A DNA stretch of 64,000 nucleotides from Henricia sp. BOLD:AAB3569 (GCA_037783545.1 JBBELK010000308.1:1674001-1738000); one strand, 5' to 3'; counted from the first letter of the stretch, positions 37,801 through 46,954 are shown. The notes: generated by a model not told the origin, from the letters alone. Program-made: numbers and translations.

Positions 37801-40800
37801 CATTGGCCTCGAGTCCGAGTCGCAAGTCGCTTGTTCACCATACTCATGAAACTGAATCTGCTAAATTACCTTCACACAATATGTGAAATGATGACGTGCT
37901 TGTGCGCTCCTTGCCGGCCTGGTGGGGCAGTGTACATATTCATGCATCGTACTGTTTTTTTCCCCAAAGAATCCTGCAGTCAGCGCATAAATATATATCT
38001 TTTTTCTTTTTTGGAAATATGCGACTCGTGAGTCATGAGTCACCATGTTCGAGTCCGAGTCATCATGATCGAGTCAGAGTCCGAGTCATTTTCAATGTGA
38101 CTGAAGTCGAGTCCGAGTCCCGAAAATTGTGACTCGAGTCGGAGTCTTGGACTCAAGTCCTACAACACTGCTGTGTAATGTGTAACGCAGCCCATGGCCA
38201 CGGCACTAGGATTTATCTATGTGTGTAAAATCTTATAGACCGTATTGAATGGCCACCATTTCGTGGGGCAGTTTCTTTGTTCCTTGAGGACGTGCATGGT
38301 TGCACATATTGTGCTTCCACTGTTGAACGGTTTATGTAACAAAAGGTGCCCCACAAAATGGCGGCTGTTCGATATGGTCTATAGTTGCAGTTGAACCTGG
38401 ATAATCTGGCCACACACTGTATATTAATTGCCTCAATTAACTAAACTATGAACCAAGAGAATAAATCCACTTCATACTTGCGTGTCAGTTTGTGAAAACC
38501 GAAACTCTTGCATTACGAGTCGATGTACGAAGTGCATGCACGTACATGGATTTCAATTCGTGAAAATAACAAGTCCAGTGTGATTAAACTAGACTTGGGT
38601 GTTAGTTCGTGGTGTAAGCAACAAATATTATAAGGGGCAAGTGTCCTCCTAGGCACCCCTACACCAGGACGTGGCTAAGCTGCTGGCCACATCCACAAGC
38701 ACACTAGATGGAAGCACTTCAATTCTTTGCCGCTGTGTACAACTCATTCCTTTGCCAATGTTGTTTGTACTCCATGTAGTTCTGGGTTCTGTTGGACACC
38801 ACTCAAGTCCCTGAGAACCTGAAACCATACCTACCACTCTTTATTGAAGTCATCTTTGAGTCGCCGGTCAGGAGGGACGGAGGTGGGTTTATCATGTGAC
38901 TTAAAATGTGAAAGTGCTCTCTTCTGGCTGGCTATAAATATGTGTAATTTGTGTATATGTACTGCCATGGAGCATGCACCATATTTTGGAAAAGAACAGC
39001 TACTCCCAAGTGCATCATGCACCAGAAATGCATTATGCATGCACCGGTCTGAGATATACTTGCCAAAGATATTCGATGAAAGCCAAAGCCAACAAAAATA
39101 TGTACACTACTATTATTATTATTAATTCTTTCTGGTATTGAAAGCAAGGATTCCTCAAAAGTGCCGGAGGCACTGTAGCTTGTAAGCCTGAAGAAACCTG
39201 GGAAGAGAAGACGATGAAGAAATGCTCAGTTGTAGAAGTGGGAGGAAAACCCCTATGCGATTCTGTATAGGGGAAACCCACGGAATCGAGCAGGGACTGA
39301 GAACCCAATGCACATACTCACCTGGACGGGATTTGAACCAGGGCCACGGAGGTGGAAGGCGAGGAAAGAACTACTATGCCAACCGGATTTCCCCATGCGA
39401 TCAATACTCGGTTTTAAATGGACAATATTTTAAAAATTTTTTTTTCTTATGAGCACTTTATGATAATCCTATTACTAGTAAAATTAGAACTAACTTTAGA
39501 GTGTATTATTAAAACTCTGTCAACATTCAAACGGCTCTTAAAGACTCATCTTTCTAATTAAATATTTTTACTTCTTAGATTACATTTTGTACATTGCCAT
39601 AATTTATATCAGTGTTCTTAGGCTAAATTTTAGCTTTTTATCATCACCTTTTTCCAATTTGTTAGCTTTTACCTGTTTTTAAAGCTTTTTTCCCCCTTAG
39701 TTTGTAAAGCGCTTTGAGACTTTTGTGTAAAGTGCTATAAAGGCATCATTATTATTATTATTATCATGTTTGATATTGTTACCTGTAGTTCTGATTCCAT
39801 ACGAGGAGGTGGTTACGCAGTTAGCGGCCGACACACTGTCCACTGAATCCAGTCTAGGGTTTAGAGGAGGTCGATTCCGCTGCGGCACGTTCTCTCAGCT
39901 GGCCATCATCCAAGTGAAAGTAAGGAGCCCCCACTGAAAATAAGAAAGTGAATCCCGATTGACAAATTTGAGACTCGAAGGCAGTTTGACTTGACTTGGC
40001 TTGACTTGGAACTCGAAGGCAGTTTGACTTGACCAGGGACTCGAAGGCAGTTTGACTTGACCAGGGACTCGAAGGCAGTTTGACTTGACTTGACGTTACT
40101 TTACCCAGTTGCACTACCATGCAACACCAAGAGAAAAATTGGGTCCATAGGGAAAACCTAAGGGACTGTACCAAACATGTGCCTTATAGCTCAGCTGGTA
40201 GAGTGTCTGCCCGGTGAGTCAGAGGTCTCAGATTCGAATCCCGATAAGGCCCTTAGGATTTTTCTGTCCTCCCAAGTTTGGTTGACTTGACTTGGGACTC
40301 GAGCAGAGGGAGACTCATTACAACCCTGTATTACTGCATCTTTGTGGCTGACATTTCTACAAGGCAGTTTATCAATATTATTCTTTAGTTATGTAAAGTT
40401 GTTGTCTCCGTTTTGAATAGTTTCCCAATCATGTAATCTGTCTTTAACGCTAAACATTTTCTTTCGGGTCAAAGGTCGAGGTTGAAAAGTACACCAAGGC
40501 CGTACAGTGGCTACAGGAACTGCTGTACCAAACTGAGTTTGTCACCGACCGTCTAAAGATAGTTGCAAACAAGATGACCAATGACGTCGCCCGGCTCAAG
40601 CGGGATGGACGGACCGTTGCTGTGGCAACACTCGGAGAGATGAACTACGTCAAAGGTCAGATATGTTTTATTTTTTTAATACCCTCAGCAAAAATTCAAG
40701 AGAGTATACCTGTGTGCTTTATAGCTCAGCTGCCAGAGCATCTACCTGATGTGTCAGAGGTCTCGGGTTTGAATCCCCACAACTATATTATTTTTAATTT

Positions 40801-43800
40801 TCACAAGTGTATTTCATTAAAGGCAAGAATGTAACGGAAAAAAACAGAAATACTTTGGAAAGTATTATTTCTGATAACACCACTTGCGGTTACATTATGG
40901 GAACTATATTTTGTTATGAGAATGTATCAACTATTAAATGTACATGTATCTTTAAAATTAGGATTTAATGTAACGCTCTGTCTTTTTGTCTTTATAGAGA
41001 GCAATTTCCACGTGGCCAACATGATACGCCAACACAAGTTCCTGACCAGTATGATGGAGAAATTGGACAAAAACCCGGAAGAAGTATGTATATATACCCG
41101 CGAGACCAAAACTGCAAACGGCAGCACGCATTATGTCCACCAACATCAACGCGTGTAGATTCCAAACGTAACAAGCGCGTCTGTTTGCCGTTTATGCGCT
41201 AGCACCTCAGTTATTGCGGCATACATATAAAGGAGGAAATTGATTGGTCTATAGGTAACACATACATGTCTGGCAGACCCAATAATGTCACAAGCCTAGA
41301 CAATTTGTGCAGATGAAATTTACAATGCTTCACATGAATGGTGACAAATTTCACTGCTCCGTGGTTGCTAATTTGCAAAATATCGGCAGTTGTCGATTTT
41401 GTTTGTTTTTTTTTTTTTTTTTAGAATAGATAAGAATTTTGAAAATTAACAACTCATTTTAGATGATTTTCATTTGATTTTTTATTATGATCAGGTGATC
41501 AAGGAGATGAATAAGTTGAGAGGCTTCCTAACATCTCCCAACAATCTGCGCATCCACATGGCTGCCAACCTGAAGAACTTACCGGAGGACCCACAACTAC
41601 CATGGCGTCAACACTTCATTGAGAAGAAAATCAAGGCTGACAAGAAATGGTATAGATTTACCAGCCAAAATAAGCGTCAAATGTATTATTGTCAGGTCTA
41701 ACATAACACATGCGATCGTCACAAATATTGAGAAAGTGCACATGCGGGAGGGTTTGCGTGTAATCCAATGGAAAAGTTTAAATGGTGCTCAAAAAAATGC
41801 AAATAGCCCAAAACTATGCTAATGAAAGGTGTGGTAAATGCGTGTCCCGGCTCCATTTCGATTCTAACTTTGAATGGAGCTTACACTCAATATAATATAT
41901 CTCTTGCAGTGACAAGTTAGCCAAATTTGCCAGCGATCTCCTACGCCCAGTGTCGCCCAGCCCCCAACTAGGTACCATAGTGGGTGCTCTACTGGGTGCC
42001 ACACTAAATACAATACTAAGTACAATACTAGATATGCTGGATTGATCTGAGCTTAAACTCAATGCAATGTATCAATCTCTTTTTACAGTGACAAGTTAGC
42101 CAAATTTGCCAGCGATCTCCTACGCCCAGTGTCGCCCAGCACCCAAATGGGTACCATAGTGGGTGTAGGTTCTGTGGAGTCGGCCTTCCTGATTCAGACA
42201 GTGCCTTGTATTAGCAGCTTTACACACCCAGACCTGGCAGCTATCATGGTGTATATGGAGTGCCTTTGTGCATTGGAGGTAGAGACACAAAATGGTCACA
42301 TTTTATTCAAAAATATCTAGGACAGTTTATGTATTGACTGGTTAGACACTGCCGACATACCTTGGCATAGAGCACTTGTGGCCTAGTGGGTATACAGCTG
42401 TGCTTGTAATTGGAGGGTTATGGGTTCGAGCCCCACTTGGGCCAACGTGTTTGTGTCCATGGGCAAGACACTTGATCTCAATTGGGTACACCGCTGTGCT
42501 TGTAATTGGAGGGTTATGGGTTCGAGCCCCACTTGGGCCAACGTGTTTGTGTCCATGGGCAAGACACTTAATCTCAATTGCCTCGTCAACCTAAGCGATA
42601 TATGGGAAGCTGTTAGGGGGAAATGCCACAATCTAACGTAGTTGAAGCGAAATGGTTCTTGTGATTTCCTGATGGCAGCAGTAATAATGGCAACAGTGCC
42701 ATGATCTACATGTATATGGAATGGCGCGATATAAAAACCTGCTATTATTATTATTTTTAGATGCCTAAACTTCCAGATCGAACGGAAGGTCATAAATTAC
42801 ACTTGACTGCTTTCTTGAACATTTTGACTTTGTCTGGGTTTTTGCGGACACTGTCCCATTCCCCCACACTGTATCTACTTTTCTCTGTGTTTCTCCCAGG
42901 GCCCAATGTGGAAGCAAATCCGCGGTCAGGGCTTTGCCTACCACTACCGCATGTCCTGCCGGCCTGAGGAGGGACTGCTGTACTTTCAGCTCTACAAGTG
43001 CACTCACGTAGTTAATGCCTACAAACAAGCCTTGGAGATTGTGGTGAGTTGTATTCAATTCCCGATTCATTTAGCAAGTCCCAATTTGGGTCTCAAGTGT
43101 CATTTCAAGTAGCAAGTCTCAATTCAGGTCGCAAGTCCCAATAGACCTTTTCTCCTATTAAAAAGAACGTAAACAAAGCGAGGTTCGCAAGAAAAATAGT
43201 TTGGTCCTATTTTGAAATTGTTCGTGTGCATCACAATGACACATGCGTGGCGCGATCAAGAGAGCGCGCAACGTGGACAGTGATTCTCAATGGTATAATA
43301 CAAGTGCTATCGTGCGGTCGCGCAGATGCACTGATCGTACCCGACACGTACTATGGGGAACAAGACAAAGATTGATGCACCGTGATAACGGTCTGTAGAC
43401 TGTATCGAATAGCCGCCATTTCGTGGGGCAGTTTCTTCGTTCCTTGAGGACATGCATGGTTGCACATATTGTGCTTCCATTGTTGAACGGTTTAAGTAAC
43501 AAAAGGTGCCCCACGAAATGGCGGCTATTCGATACGGTCTGTACCTAATCTTCGTCAAATAAAGCAATTTCCCTAAATGTGAATAGAGTCCTAGTGACAA
43601 TGAGAGGAAATAACCACTGTATTTAACATGTAGTTGTGATTCCCTTTGCCCTATAGGAGGGTTACTTGAGTGGCAAGACAACCTTTGACCCCGTCCAGTT
43701 GGAGACGGCCATCAGTAGCGTCATCTATGAGGTCATTGAGAGGGAGGAGACGGTGGCATCAACGTCTAAAGAGTCGCTGCTAAATTATTTCAGAGGGACC

Positions 43801-46711
43801 GACCAGGACTATAATCGGTAAGAAGATGTGGTGTGGCGGATGGCCTACTGCGGCCAGTTTTAAAAAGACGACTAAACAAGCCTCAAATGTAAACTGTGTT
43901 CGTGCGTACCATTCTCGTCACTGCAGAGTAATGCCTGCGCACTGCACTCGGGTCACACTGCATGAACGGCCGAAGCCCGCATGCGCGAATGGCTTGTCAA
44001 GATGGCTGTCGCTTGCCATGACTGCCCAAAAAACGCTGTTTCACTGCTCACAAGAAACTGAAGAAAATACAGACGTACAGTCATGGAACCTGTGCGAAAT
44101 CATTGGTGCCGTCCAGAACAAACCTTAGTACAAATCACATGGCACTTGTCAGGAGTAAGAGCACACTCCCCATTTGTCGGGGAGTAGCGAGAAATATACT
44201 CTTACTGACCCGAGTGTCGTTATTCAGGAGTATACTCGTGTTAACACGGGTACATGCTCGAACTCGGCCAATATAATAATAATAATAATAATAATAGCAA
44301 AGCAGTTATTAGGCGCACAATATCTGGAGGCCATTCAAAGGTGCCAGGTCAAGAAAGAAAGTCACTAATTGTTGTGAAAAGCCTGGTGAAAAAGAAATGT
44401 CTTTAAATGACGTTTAAAGACAGAAATATCATGTGTGGCTCTCAGCTCATTTGGCAAAGAATTCCAAAGACGGGGTGCATAACTAGAAAATGCCCTATCC
44501 CCATAGGTTACCAGACGGGTTCTAGGGACATAGAGCGTGTTACCTGTTGACCTGAGACTCGGTCTCATTGTGCGGACTTGTAGCAAGTCTTGAATGTAAG
44601 ATGGTGCATATCCATGAAGGGCTTTAAATGTCAACAATGCAACTTTAAATTGAATCCTGTACCTAATGGGTAGCCAATGAAGTTTGAACAGAATGGGAGT
44701 TATGTGATCTGAAATCCTTGAGCGTGTGAGTAATCGAGCGGCAGAATTCTGTACAGATTGGAGACATTTTAGTGTACTTTGTGGAAGACCCATGAGTAAA
44801 CTATTACAGAAGTCAAGCCTAGATGAAATGAAGGCATGTATGATCTGCTCAGCAGCAGACGACGTTATGAGCGTCCTGACAGCTGCAATGCGACGAAGAT
44901 GCATGTAGGAGGATTGACAGACAGAGGAAACATGTTGGTTGAAGTTGCGTGCTTCGGTGCAAGCTGTAACCCGGACATCGCCTATATGAATATCAGACAA
45001 GTTGATTTGGTTTTTCAGTTGTTTAGAACAAATTAAAAGTACCTGGGTTTTGTGCGCATTAAATTTAAGAAAGTTTGCAGCCATCCAGTGTTGAATGTCA
45101 CGAATACAGACTTCTAACTTTTCCTGCGTGTTTGTGTCATCACCAGGGATACTAGGAAAAAATGTTGCGTATAATTGTGTGTCGTCTGCGTAGAAGTGAT
45201 GCTGAATTCGATGGAGCCGCGCAATCTGTCCTAAAGGAGATGTATCGATTCCCTGCAGCAAAAGCCCCTGGAGTGAATGACATTTGCTTTGTACACAAAC
45301 ATGAAGGTCTGCCAGACAGTCTGGGTTTCCCTTTGAAAATTTGGGTCAAGCTTTCACAATGGAGTAAAGTGCATTCACCATGTTTTTTTGGCACTGTCTG
45401 ATGAGGGAAATTGCGGAGTTTGAAAACATTTTGCTGGAAACTGAAGAGTAATAAAAACAAGTACATGTACGCTCTTGTGTTGGAGGTTTAAAATACATGT
45501 GCGGGGTCGTACGTGACAAACACGTCAGTCATAAATTTCTCCTTGTTCTCAGGGTACTTTTATCGGCAATCTCCAAGGTGACGGTAGAGGACCTGATGCG
45601 CGTCGGAGAGGCCTACATGCGGCCGCTCTTTGACACCAGCAAATCGCGATGCGCAGTCTGCTGCCAGCCGTCGAAAGTTGATGAGATTCGAGAGGCATTC
45701 AAGGCGTAAGTACAGGGTCAATGTGTAAAAAAAAATGGTCTGCGCAACCACTTGATGCTGGGTCGCGTAACAATTTATAGGGGTGCCGTGGCAGAGTGGT
45801 TTAGGTCATTGACTCACAACAGGGGTAAAAACTTGGTGTTGCAGGTTCGATACTCGGCTGTGGTTCCTCTGCCCTTGAGCAAAGGCACTCAACCACACTT
45901 GCTCTATCCTTTGGAAAGGATGTAAAGCTGTTGGTCTAATAATAATAATGATAATGATTAGATTTGTATAGCGCACATATCCACCCTGCAGGGTGCTCAA
46001 GGCGCTGTTACCATTATTACCGCTGCCATCAGGGAATCACCAGAACCATTTCGCTTCAACTAGGTGGCTGCTGGTCAGGCGTACAGCCCTATCAGCAGTT
46101 AGATTGTGGCATTCCCCTTAACAGCTTCCCATATATCGCTTGGGTTGACGAGGCAACTGGGATTAAGTGCCTTGCCCAGGGACACAGACACGTTGGTCGA
46201 AGTGGGGCTCGAACCCCCAACCTCTGATTGGGAGTCCCGTTTCATACCCACTAGACCACACGTCTAGTTTGTTGTGTAACTCACCTTAAAGATCTCAGAG
46301 CATTCTTTCATGAAGACTAAAGGGATTCCCCAGTGTCTCTGGCTGTCGGCTGCCAATGGCGTCACCCGCCTATGTACATGTATCTCTTAGGTGGGAAACA
46401 CTTGTATTCCACCTAAGCTTCAAGCATTTCAGCCTATGGGCTGCTAATCCAAGGATGAATTTAGAAACACGAGGGGATTGCAGTGCCTTGACTGGGATTT
46501 GAACCCAGGTCTTGCTCTACCAACTGAGCTATCTGGGCATCCCGCCGGAGCACCACATCTCGTGCTTGCCTCTCTTTTTCCGTTAAATCCATTAAATAAA
46601 TAAATCAAACTTGTTCATTTTATTCACTGCATTTTTAAATGTTTATTTTTCATTATCAGGTTTGGTCGCGAGTTGTCAGTTATGCCATCGCTGGAAGAAG
46701 GATTTCCATGA
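22821..46711 (+). CDS. M16-family (inverzincin) metallopeptidase, C05D11.1-like, complete, 22 exons
   Basis: Predicted zinc peptidase of the pitrilysin/insulysin/presequence-protease class that degrades peptides. Exons: 22821-22962, 24183-24265, 25440-25598, 26825-26980, 28801-28977, 29827-29967, 31108-31218, 32709-32800, 34104-34281, 34910-35020, 35931-36074, 36864-37049, 38780-38882, 39789-39919, 40475-40655, 40998-41083, 41495-41649, 42089-42278, 42900-43043, 43657-43817, 45553-45705, 46660-46711. They sum to 3,036 nt (1,011 residues plus TGA), all junctions are GT/AG and every phase matches. Seen: inverted zinc motif HTLEH (His59, Glu62, His63), likely third ligand Glu152 in VVYCEM, the M16 signature YRPDNLCLIITG (207-218), and in the second half IRGQGFAY giving the Arg850/Tyr856 pair six residues apart, as in presequence protease. 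The start is the Met of MAAHFELTCS; an upstream in-frame ATG at 22755 adds residues I do not expect in the family. The N-terminus does not look like a mitochondrial presequence, so a cytosolic location is inferred. No standard symbol is known to me; the substrate is unknown. Confidence 0.93.
23625..23775. repeat. Short minisatellite in intron 1
   Basis: Units of 20-24 bp, gatgccccgcctgctggtcg and gatgccccacgtgctggcca. The ORFs on both strands here are repeat artefacts. Upstream, cctttgcgatttaccggat at 23432 is inverted at about 23560. Confidence 0.75.
24183..24265 (+). other. M16 gene exon 2 (catalytic zinc-motif exon)
   Basis: This 83-bp exon encodes residues 48-75, reading TEAHDDDGLPHTLEHLIFLG and then SEDYPYK. 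It carries the HxxEH inverted zinc site in which two His bind zinc and the Glu is the general base. It enters in phase 1 (one base, g, from exon 1 completes the Ala codon) and ends after AAG before gtaacc. Exon 3 follows in phase 0 with GLLDMFANRCLAQGTNAWTD, a conserved M16 segment. Confidence 0.95.
24798..25157 (+). mobile_element. tRNA-Leu/Ser-like SINE in intron 2
   Basis: Nearly the same head and body as 15951-16319 but a different 3' part ending in (AATA)n at about 25142. Confidence 0.85.
25605..25752. mobile_element. Palindromic MITE, GACCGTATCGAATAG family, at the intron 3 donor
   Basis: It begins tatagaccatatcgaatagc, 7 bp after the last base of exon 3, and ends aaatggtctata. Palindromic arms as in the other copies. 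Confidence 0.8.
25908..26590 (+). mobile_element. tRNA-Leu-like SINE in intron 3, interrupted by a TIR element
   Basis: The head ggtaccgtggccgagcggtt has self-complementary ends ggtaccg/cggtacc. The body resembles 15951-16319, broken at 26182-26490 and ending in (AAT)n. Confidence 0.85.
26182..26490. mobile_element. GC-rich TIR element inserted in a SINE, 309 bp
   Basis: CCCAGTGCGCAAGCC and its exact inverse (15 bp) bound a very GC-rich interior of repeated ccgctagcgg-like words. It interrupts the SINE at 25908-26590: the SINE sequence continues on both sides as in the copy at 15951. Confidence 0.75.
26660..26795. mobile_element. Diverged pogo-like MITE in intron 3
   Basis: Inverted relative of the 18612-18791 family: caggtggctactatgagc and ggcaggtttcactgtta match its interior and right end. 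The other end is degraded. It lies just upstream of exon 4 of the M16 gene. Confidence 0.6.
26990..28197. mobile_element. TIR element in intron 4 with about 125-bp inverted arms
   Basis: The left arm (26990-27115, caaatactgaaaggcaccca) is inverted at 28072-28197. It starts about 9 bp after the exon 4 donor. No transposase is seen in the interior. Confidence 0.75.
28467..28611. mobile_element. TTAA-flanked palindromic MITE (GGCACAGGCTCG family) in intron 4
   Basis: Same family as 2915-3045, with TTTAA at 28462-28466 and 28612-28616. A small duplication (gcgcgcattgctg twice) lies near the right end. Confidence 0.8.
29120..29520. repeat. Dispersed repeat with GTCCGGGCGG words, copy 1 (intron 5)
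   Basis: It shares tgcatgcaactgccatggct, gataatgacacc and ttttgtccgggcgg with 30640-30990 and 56390-56675. Confidence 0.7.
29535..29681. mobile_element. Palindromic MITE, GACCGTATCGAATAG family, intron 5
   Basis: atagaccgtatcaaaaagcc to ggcggctattcgataatcta. Near-consensus copy. Confidence 0.8.
29990..30517. mobile_element. TTAA-flanked TIR element in intron 6
   Basis: The ends are AGGCCCTGTAGATGAT and the inverse AGGCCCAGTGGATCAT, with TTAA at 29986-29989 and 30518-30521. The element starts 22 bp after the end of exon 6. Its left part recurs at about 46917-47310. Confidence 0.7.
30640..30990. repeat. Dispersed repeat with GTCCGGGCGG words, copy 2 (intron 6)
   Basis: gatatgcgtggtaaataacc, gaatgacttggctgtacttt and tgtccgggcggcaaa match copy 1. 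Confidence 0.7.
31752..32186. mobile_element. Foldback element in intron 7
   Basis: ggctgctttcgagcac at the left is inverted at the right (gtgctcg..., cgaaagcagcc). The internal caccagggatccctggtg is itself palindromic and recurs near 32070. Confidence 0.55.
32393..32637. mobile_element. MITE with 25-bp perfect TIRs in intron 7
   Basis: gggtctttctataaattagg and its exact inverse bound 245 bp that end 71 bp before exon 8. No clear target duplication. Confidence 0.8.
33080..33425. repeat. Cluster of AACTCGT / ACGAGTT words in intron 8
   Basis: More than a dozen aactcgt or acgagtt words occur. The left half mostly reads aactcgt and the right half acgagtt, giving an overall mirrored (palindromic) arrangement centred near 33220. 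Confidence 0.6.
35024..35168. mobile_element. Palindromic MITE, GACCGTATCGAATAG family, at the intron 10 donor
   Basis: It starts atagaccgtattgaatagct, four bases after the end of exon 10, so the donor gtaatag overlaps the edge of the element. Confidence 0.8.
35275..35870. repeat. Two degraded copies of the 62459-62826 repeat in intron 10
   Basis: tcatgagttgacaagaaaaa at about 35319 and gtgttgacaagaaaaacctt at about 35698 mark two tandem, diverged copies. The second is truncated before exon 11. Confidence 0.65.
36156..36780. mobile_element. hAT-like MITE in intron 11 with AAGTCAAGTC arrays
   Basis: The ends are CAGGGTCAGAAAG... and ...CATGACAACCCTG, flanked by an imperfect 8-bp duplication (ctttctat and tttcctat). 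The interior begins with a tandem 31-bp repeat of gagtcccaagtcaagtcaaa. Confidence 0.7.
37757..38170. mobile_element. hAT-like MITE in intron 12 with GAGTCCGAGTC arrays
   Basis: The ends are CAATGTTGTAGTCGA and inverse CAGTGTTGTAGGACT, with 8-bp duplications ctgtgtag and ctgtgtaa. The interior is dense in gagtccgagtc words. Confidence 0.75.
38232..38383. mobile_element. Palindromic MITE, GACCGTATCGAATAG family, intron 12
   Basis: tatagaccgtattgaatggc to gatatggtctata. Near-consensus. Confidence 0.8.
39125..39395 (-). mobile_element. tRNA-derived SINE (TATGTGGATTGGGTT body), intron 13, antisense
   Basis: ccctggttcaaatcccgtcc is visible on the minus strand, with the same body and an (ATT)n region at 39110. 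Confidence 0.75.
39480..39768 (+). mobile_element. CR1/L2-like LINE 3' end fragment
   Basis: A short coding remnant (tcaacattcaaacggctc, reading STFKRLLKTHL then stop) is followed by the typical gtaaagcgctttgagac and aaagtgctataaaggc 3' tail ending in (ATT)n. It sits in intron 13 and its tail ends about 20 bp before the acceptor of exon 14. Confidence 0.7.
39958..40330. mobile_element. hAT-like fragment in intron 14, interrupted by a tRNA-like SINE
   Basis: Repeats of gactcgaaggcagtttgact and the right end cattacaaccctg match the intron 11 element in inverse orientation. A tRNA-like sequence is inserted at 40182-40252. A further right-end fragment lies at about 63380-63442. Confidence 0.6.
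40182..40252 (+). mobile_element. tRNA-like SINE head in intron 14
   Basis: The acceptor arms gccttat and ataaggc pair fully and agctcagctggtagag is a good A box. The anticodon loop is irregular, so it is read as a tRNA-derived repeat. Related copies: 13000-13075 (-), 40716-40785 (+), 52405-52475 (-), 59577-59622 (+). Confidence 0.6.
40716..40785 (+). mobile_element. tRNA-like SINE head in intron 15
   Basis: ctttatagctcagctgccag and gtctcgggtttgaatcccca. It lies about 60 bp after the exon 15 donor. Confidence 0.55.
41877..42048 (+). pseudogene. Partial tandem duplicate of M16 exon 18 (pseudo-exon or alternative terminal exon)
   Basis: About 33 bp of intron end plus the first roughly 75 bp of exon 18 occur here in front of the real exon 18 (42089-42278). 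The first 53 exon bases match exactly (tgacaagttagccaaatttg onward) and an intact ctcttgcag acceptor ends at 41909. After GTACCATAGTGGGTG the copy diverges into short AATAC/ACTA-rich repeats and has no donor. Joined to exon 17 it stays in frame for 44 codons to a TGA at 42043-42045. Use of it would truncate the protease before the Arg850/Tyr856 pair. It could be decayed or an alternative 3' end. Confidence 0.8.
42367..42758 (+). mobile_element. tRNA-derived SINE with duplicated head, intron 18
   Basis: The 96-bp tRNA-like head (tgcttgtaattggagggtta, gggttcgagccccacttggg) occurs twice in tandem before the body. The end is tgctattattattattt just before exon 19. Confidence 0.85.
42900..43043 (+). 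other. M16 gene exon 19 (Arg/Tyr pair of the C-terminal half)
   Basis: This exon encodes residues 843-890, starting GPMWKQIRGQGFAYHYRMSC. M16 proteases need an Arg and a Tyr from the second half to complete the active site, and IRGQGFAY supplies both at the same spacing (six) as in presequence protease. Its presence argues that the protein is a functional single-chain protease and not a zinc-half fragment. Confidence 0.85.
43395..43543. mobile_element. Palindromic MITE, GACCGTATCGAATAG family, intron 19
   Basis: gtagactgtatcgaatagcc to ggcggctattcgatacggtc. Near-perfect arms. Confidence 0.8.
44270..45275 (-). mobile_element. CR1/L2-type LINE 3' fragment with reverse-transcriptase C-terminal part
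   Basis: A minus-strand ORF of about 298 codons (45261-44365) carries the RT catalytic box FYADDTQLY followed by the typical LINE tail with LHWLPIRYRIQFK, FKALHGYAP, YGDRAFSSYAPRLWNSLP and FKRHLKTFLF. After the stop comes a short 3' region ending in (ATT)n at about 44270-44296, the usual 3' end of CR1/L2/Daphne-like LINEs. The 5' part (endonuclease and most of the RT) is missing. It lies antisense in intron 20 of the M16 gene. The reading frame is open over its whole length, so the insertion looks fairly young. Confidence 0.88.
45778..46485 (+). mobile_element. tRNA-Leu-like SINE in intron 21, interrupted by a second SINE
   Basis: The head ggtgccgtggcagagtggtt and body run to ctgttggtct at about 45936. 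The body resumes at 46263 (agtttgttgtgtaactcacc) with the 3' part seen at 2340-2500. Confidence 0.8.
45937..46262 (-). mobile_element. Second-type tRNA-derived SINE nested in the Leu-like SINE
   Basis: On the minus strand the head contains ggttcgagccccactt-type B-box sequence, the body is that of the 42367 copy, and the end is (ATT)n. Confidence 0.75.
46493..46545 (-). mobile_element. tRNA-like fragment in intron 21
   Basis: Minus strand: gatagctcagttggtagagc and ctgggttcaaatcccagt. Short, about 115 bp before the last exon. Confidence 0.5.
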
Positions 46712-46913
46712 TGTCATGCGACTAAGTTTAAAAGACCGGAGTCCAGATTGGATTCGGTGTGCTGCAGCTAACTCATGTATTCCACGATAAGTTGTAAAAG
46801 ATTGTATTTTTCTTTCGAGCACATTGTTAGGCTGATGCACTTGTACTTAATACTGTTATAATGTAATATGTGACATTGCAGAAACGTTCGGGGGGAAAAC
46901 ACAATATACATGT

Positions 46914-46954
46914 ATTAAAGGCCTGATCTATATTTGAGCGATTCTGGAAATAAA
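46914..46954 (+). promoter_or_regulatory. Candidate polyadenylation signals of the M16 gene
   Basis: ATTAAA lies at 46914-46919, about 200 bp after the stop codon, and AATAAA at 46949-46954. The second lies inside a dispersed repeat also found at 30000 in intron 6, so the first is the better candidate. Neither is proven without transcript data. Confidence 0.4.

Noticed and set aside
40182-40252. Functional tRNA gene
   Set aside because: The acceptor pairs well but the anticodon arm is irregular and the same head occurs in several degraded copies with repeat bodies.
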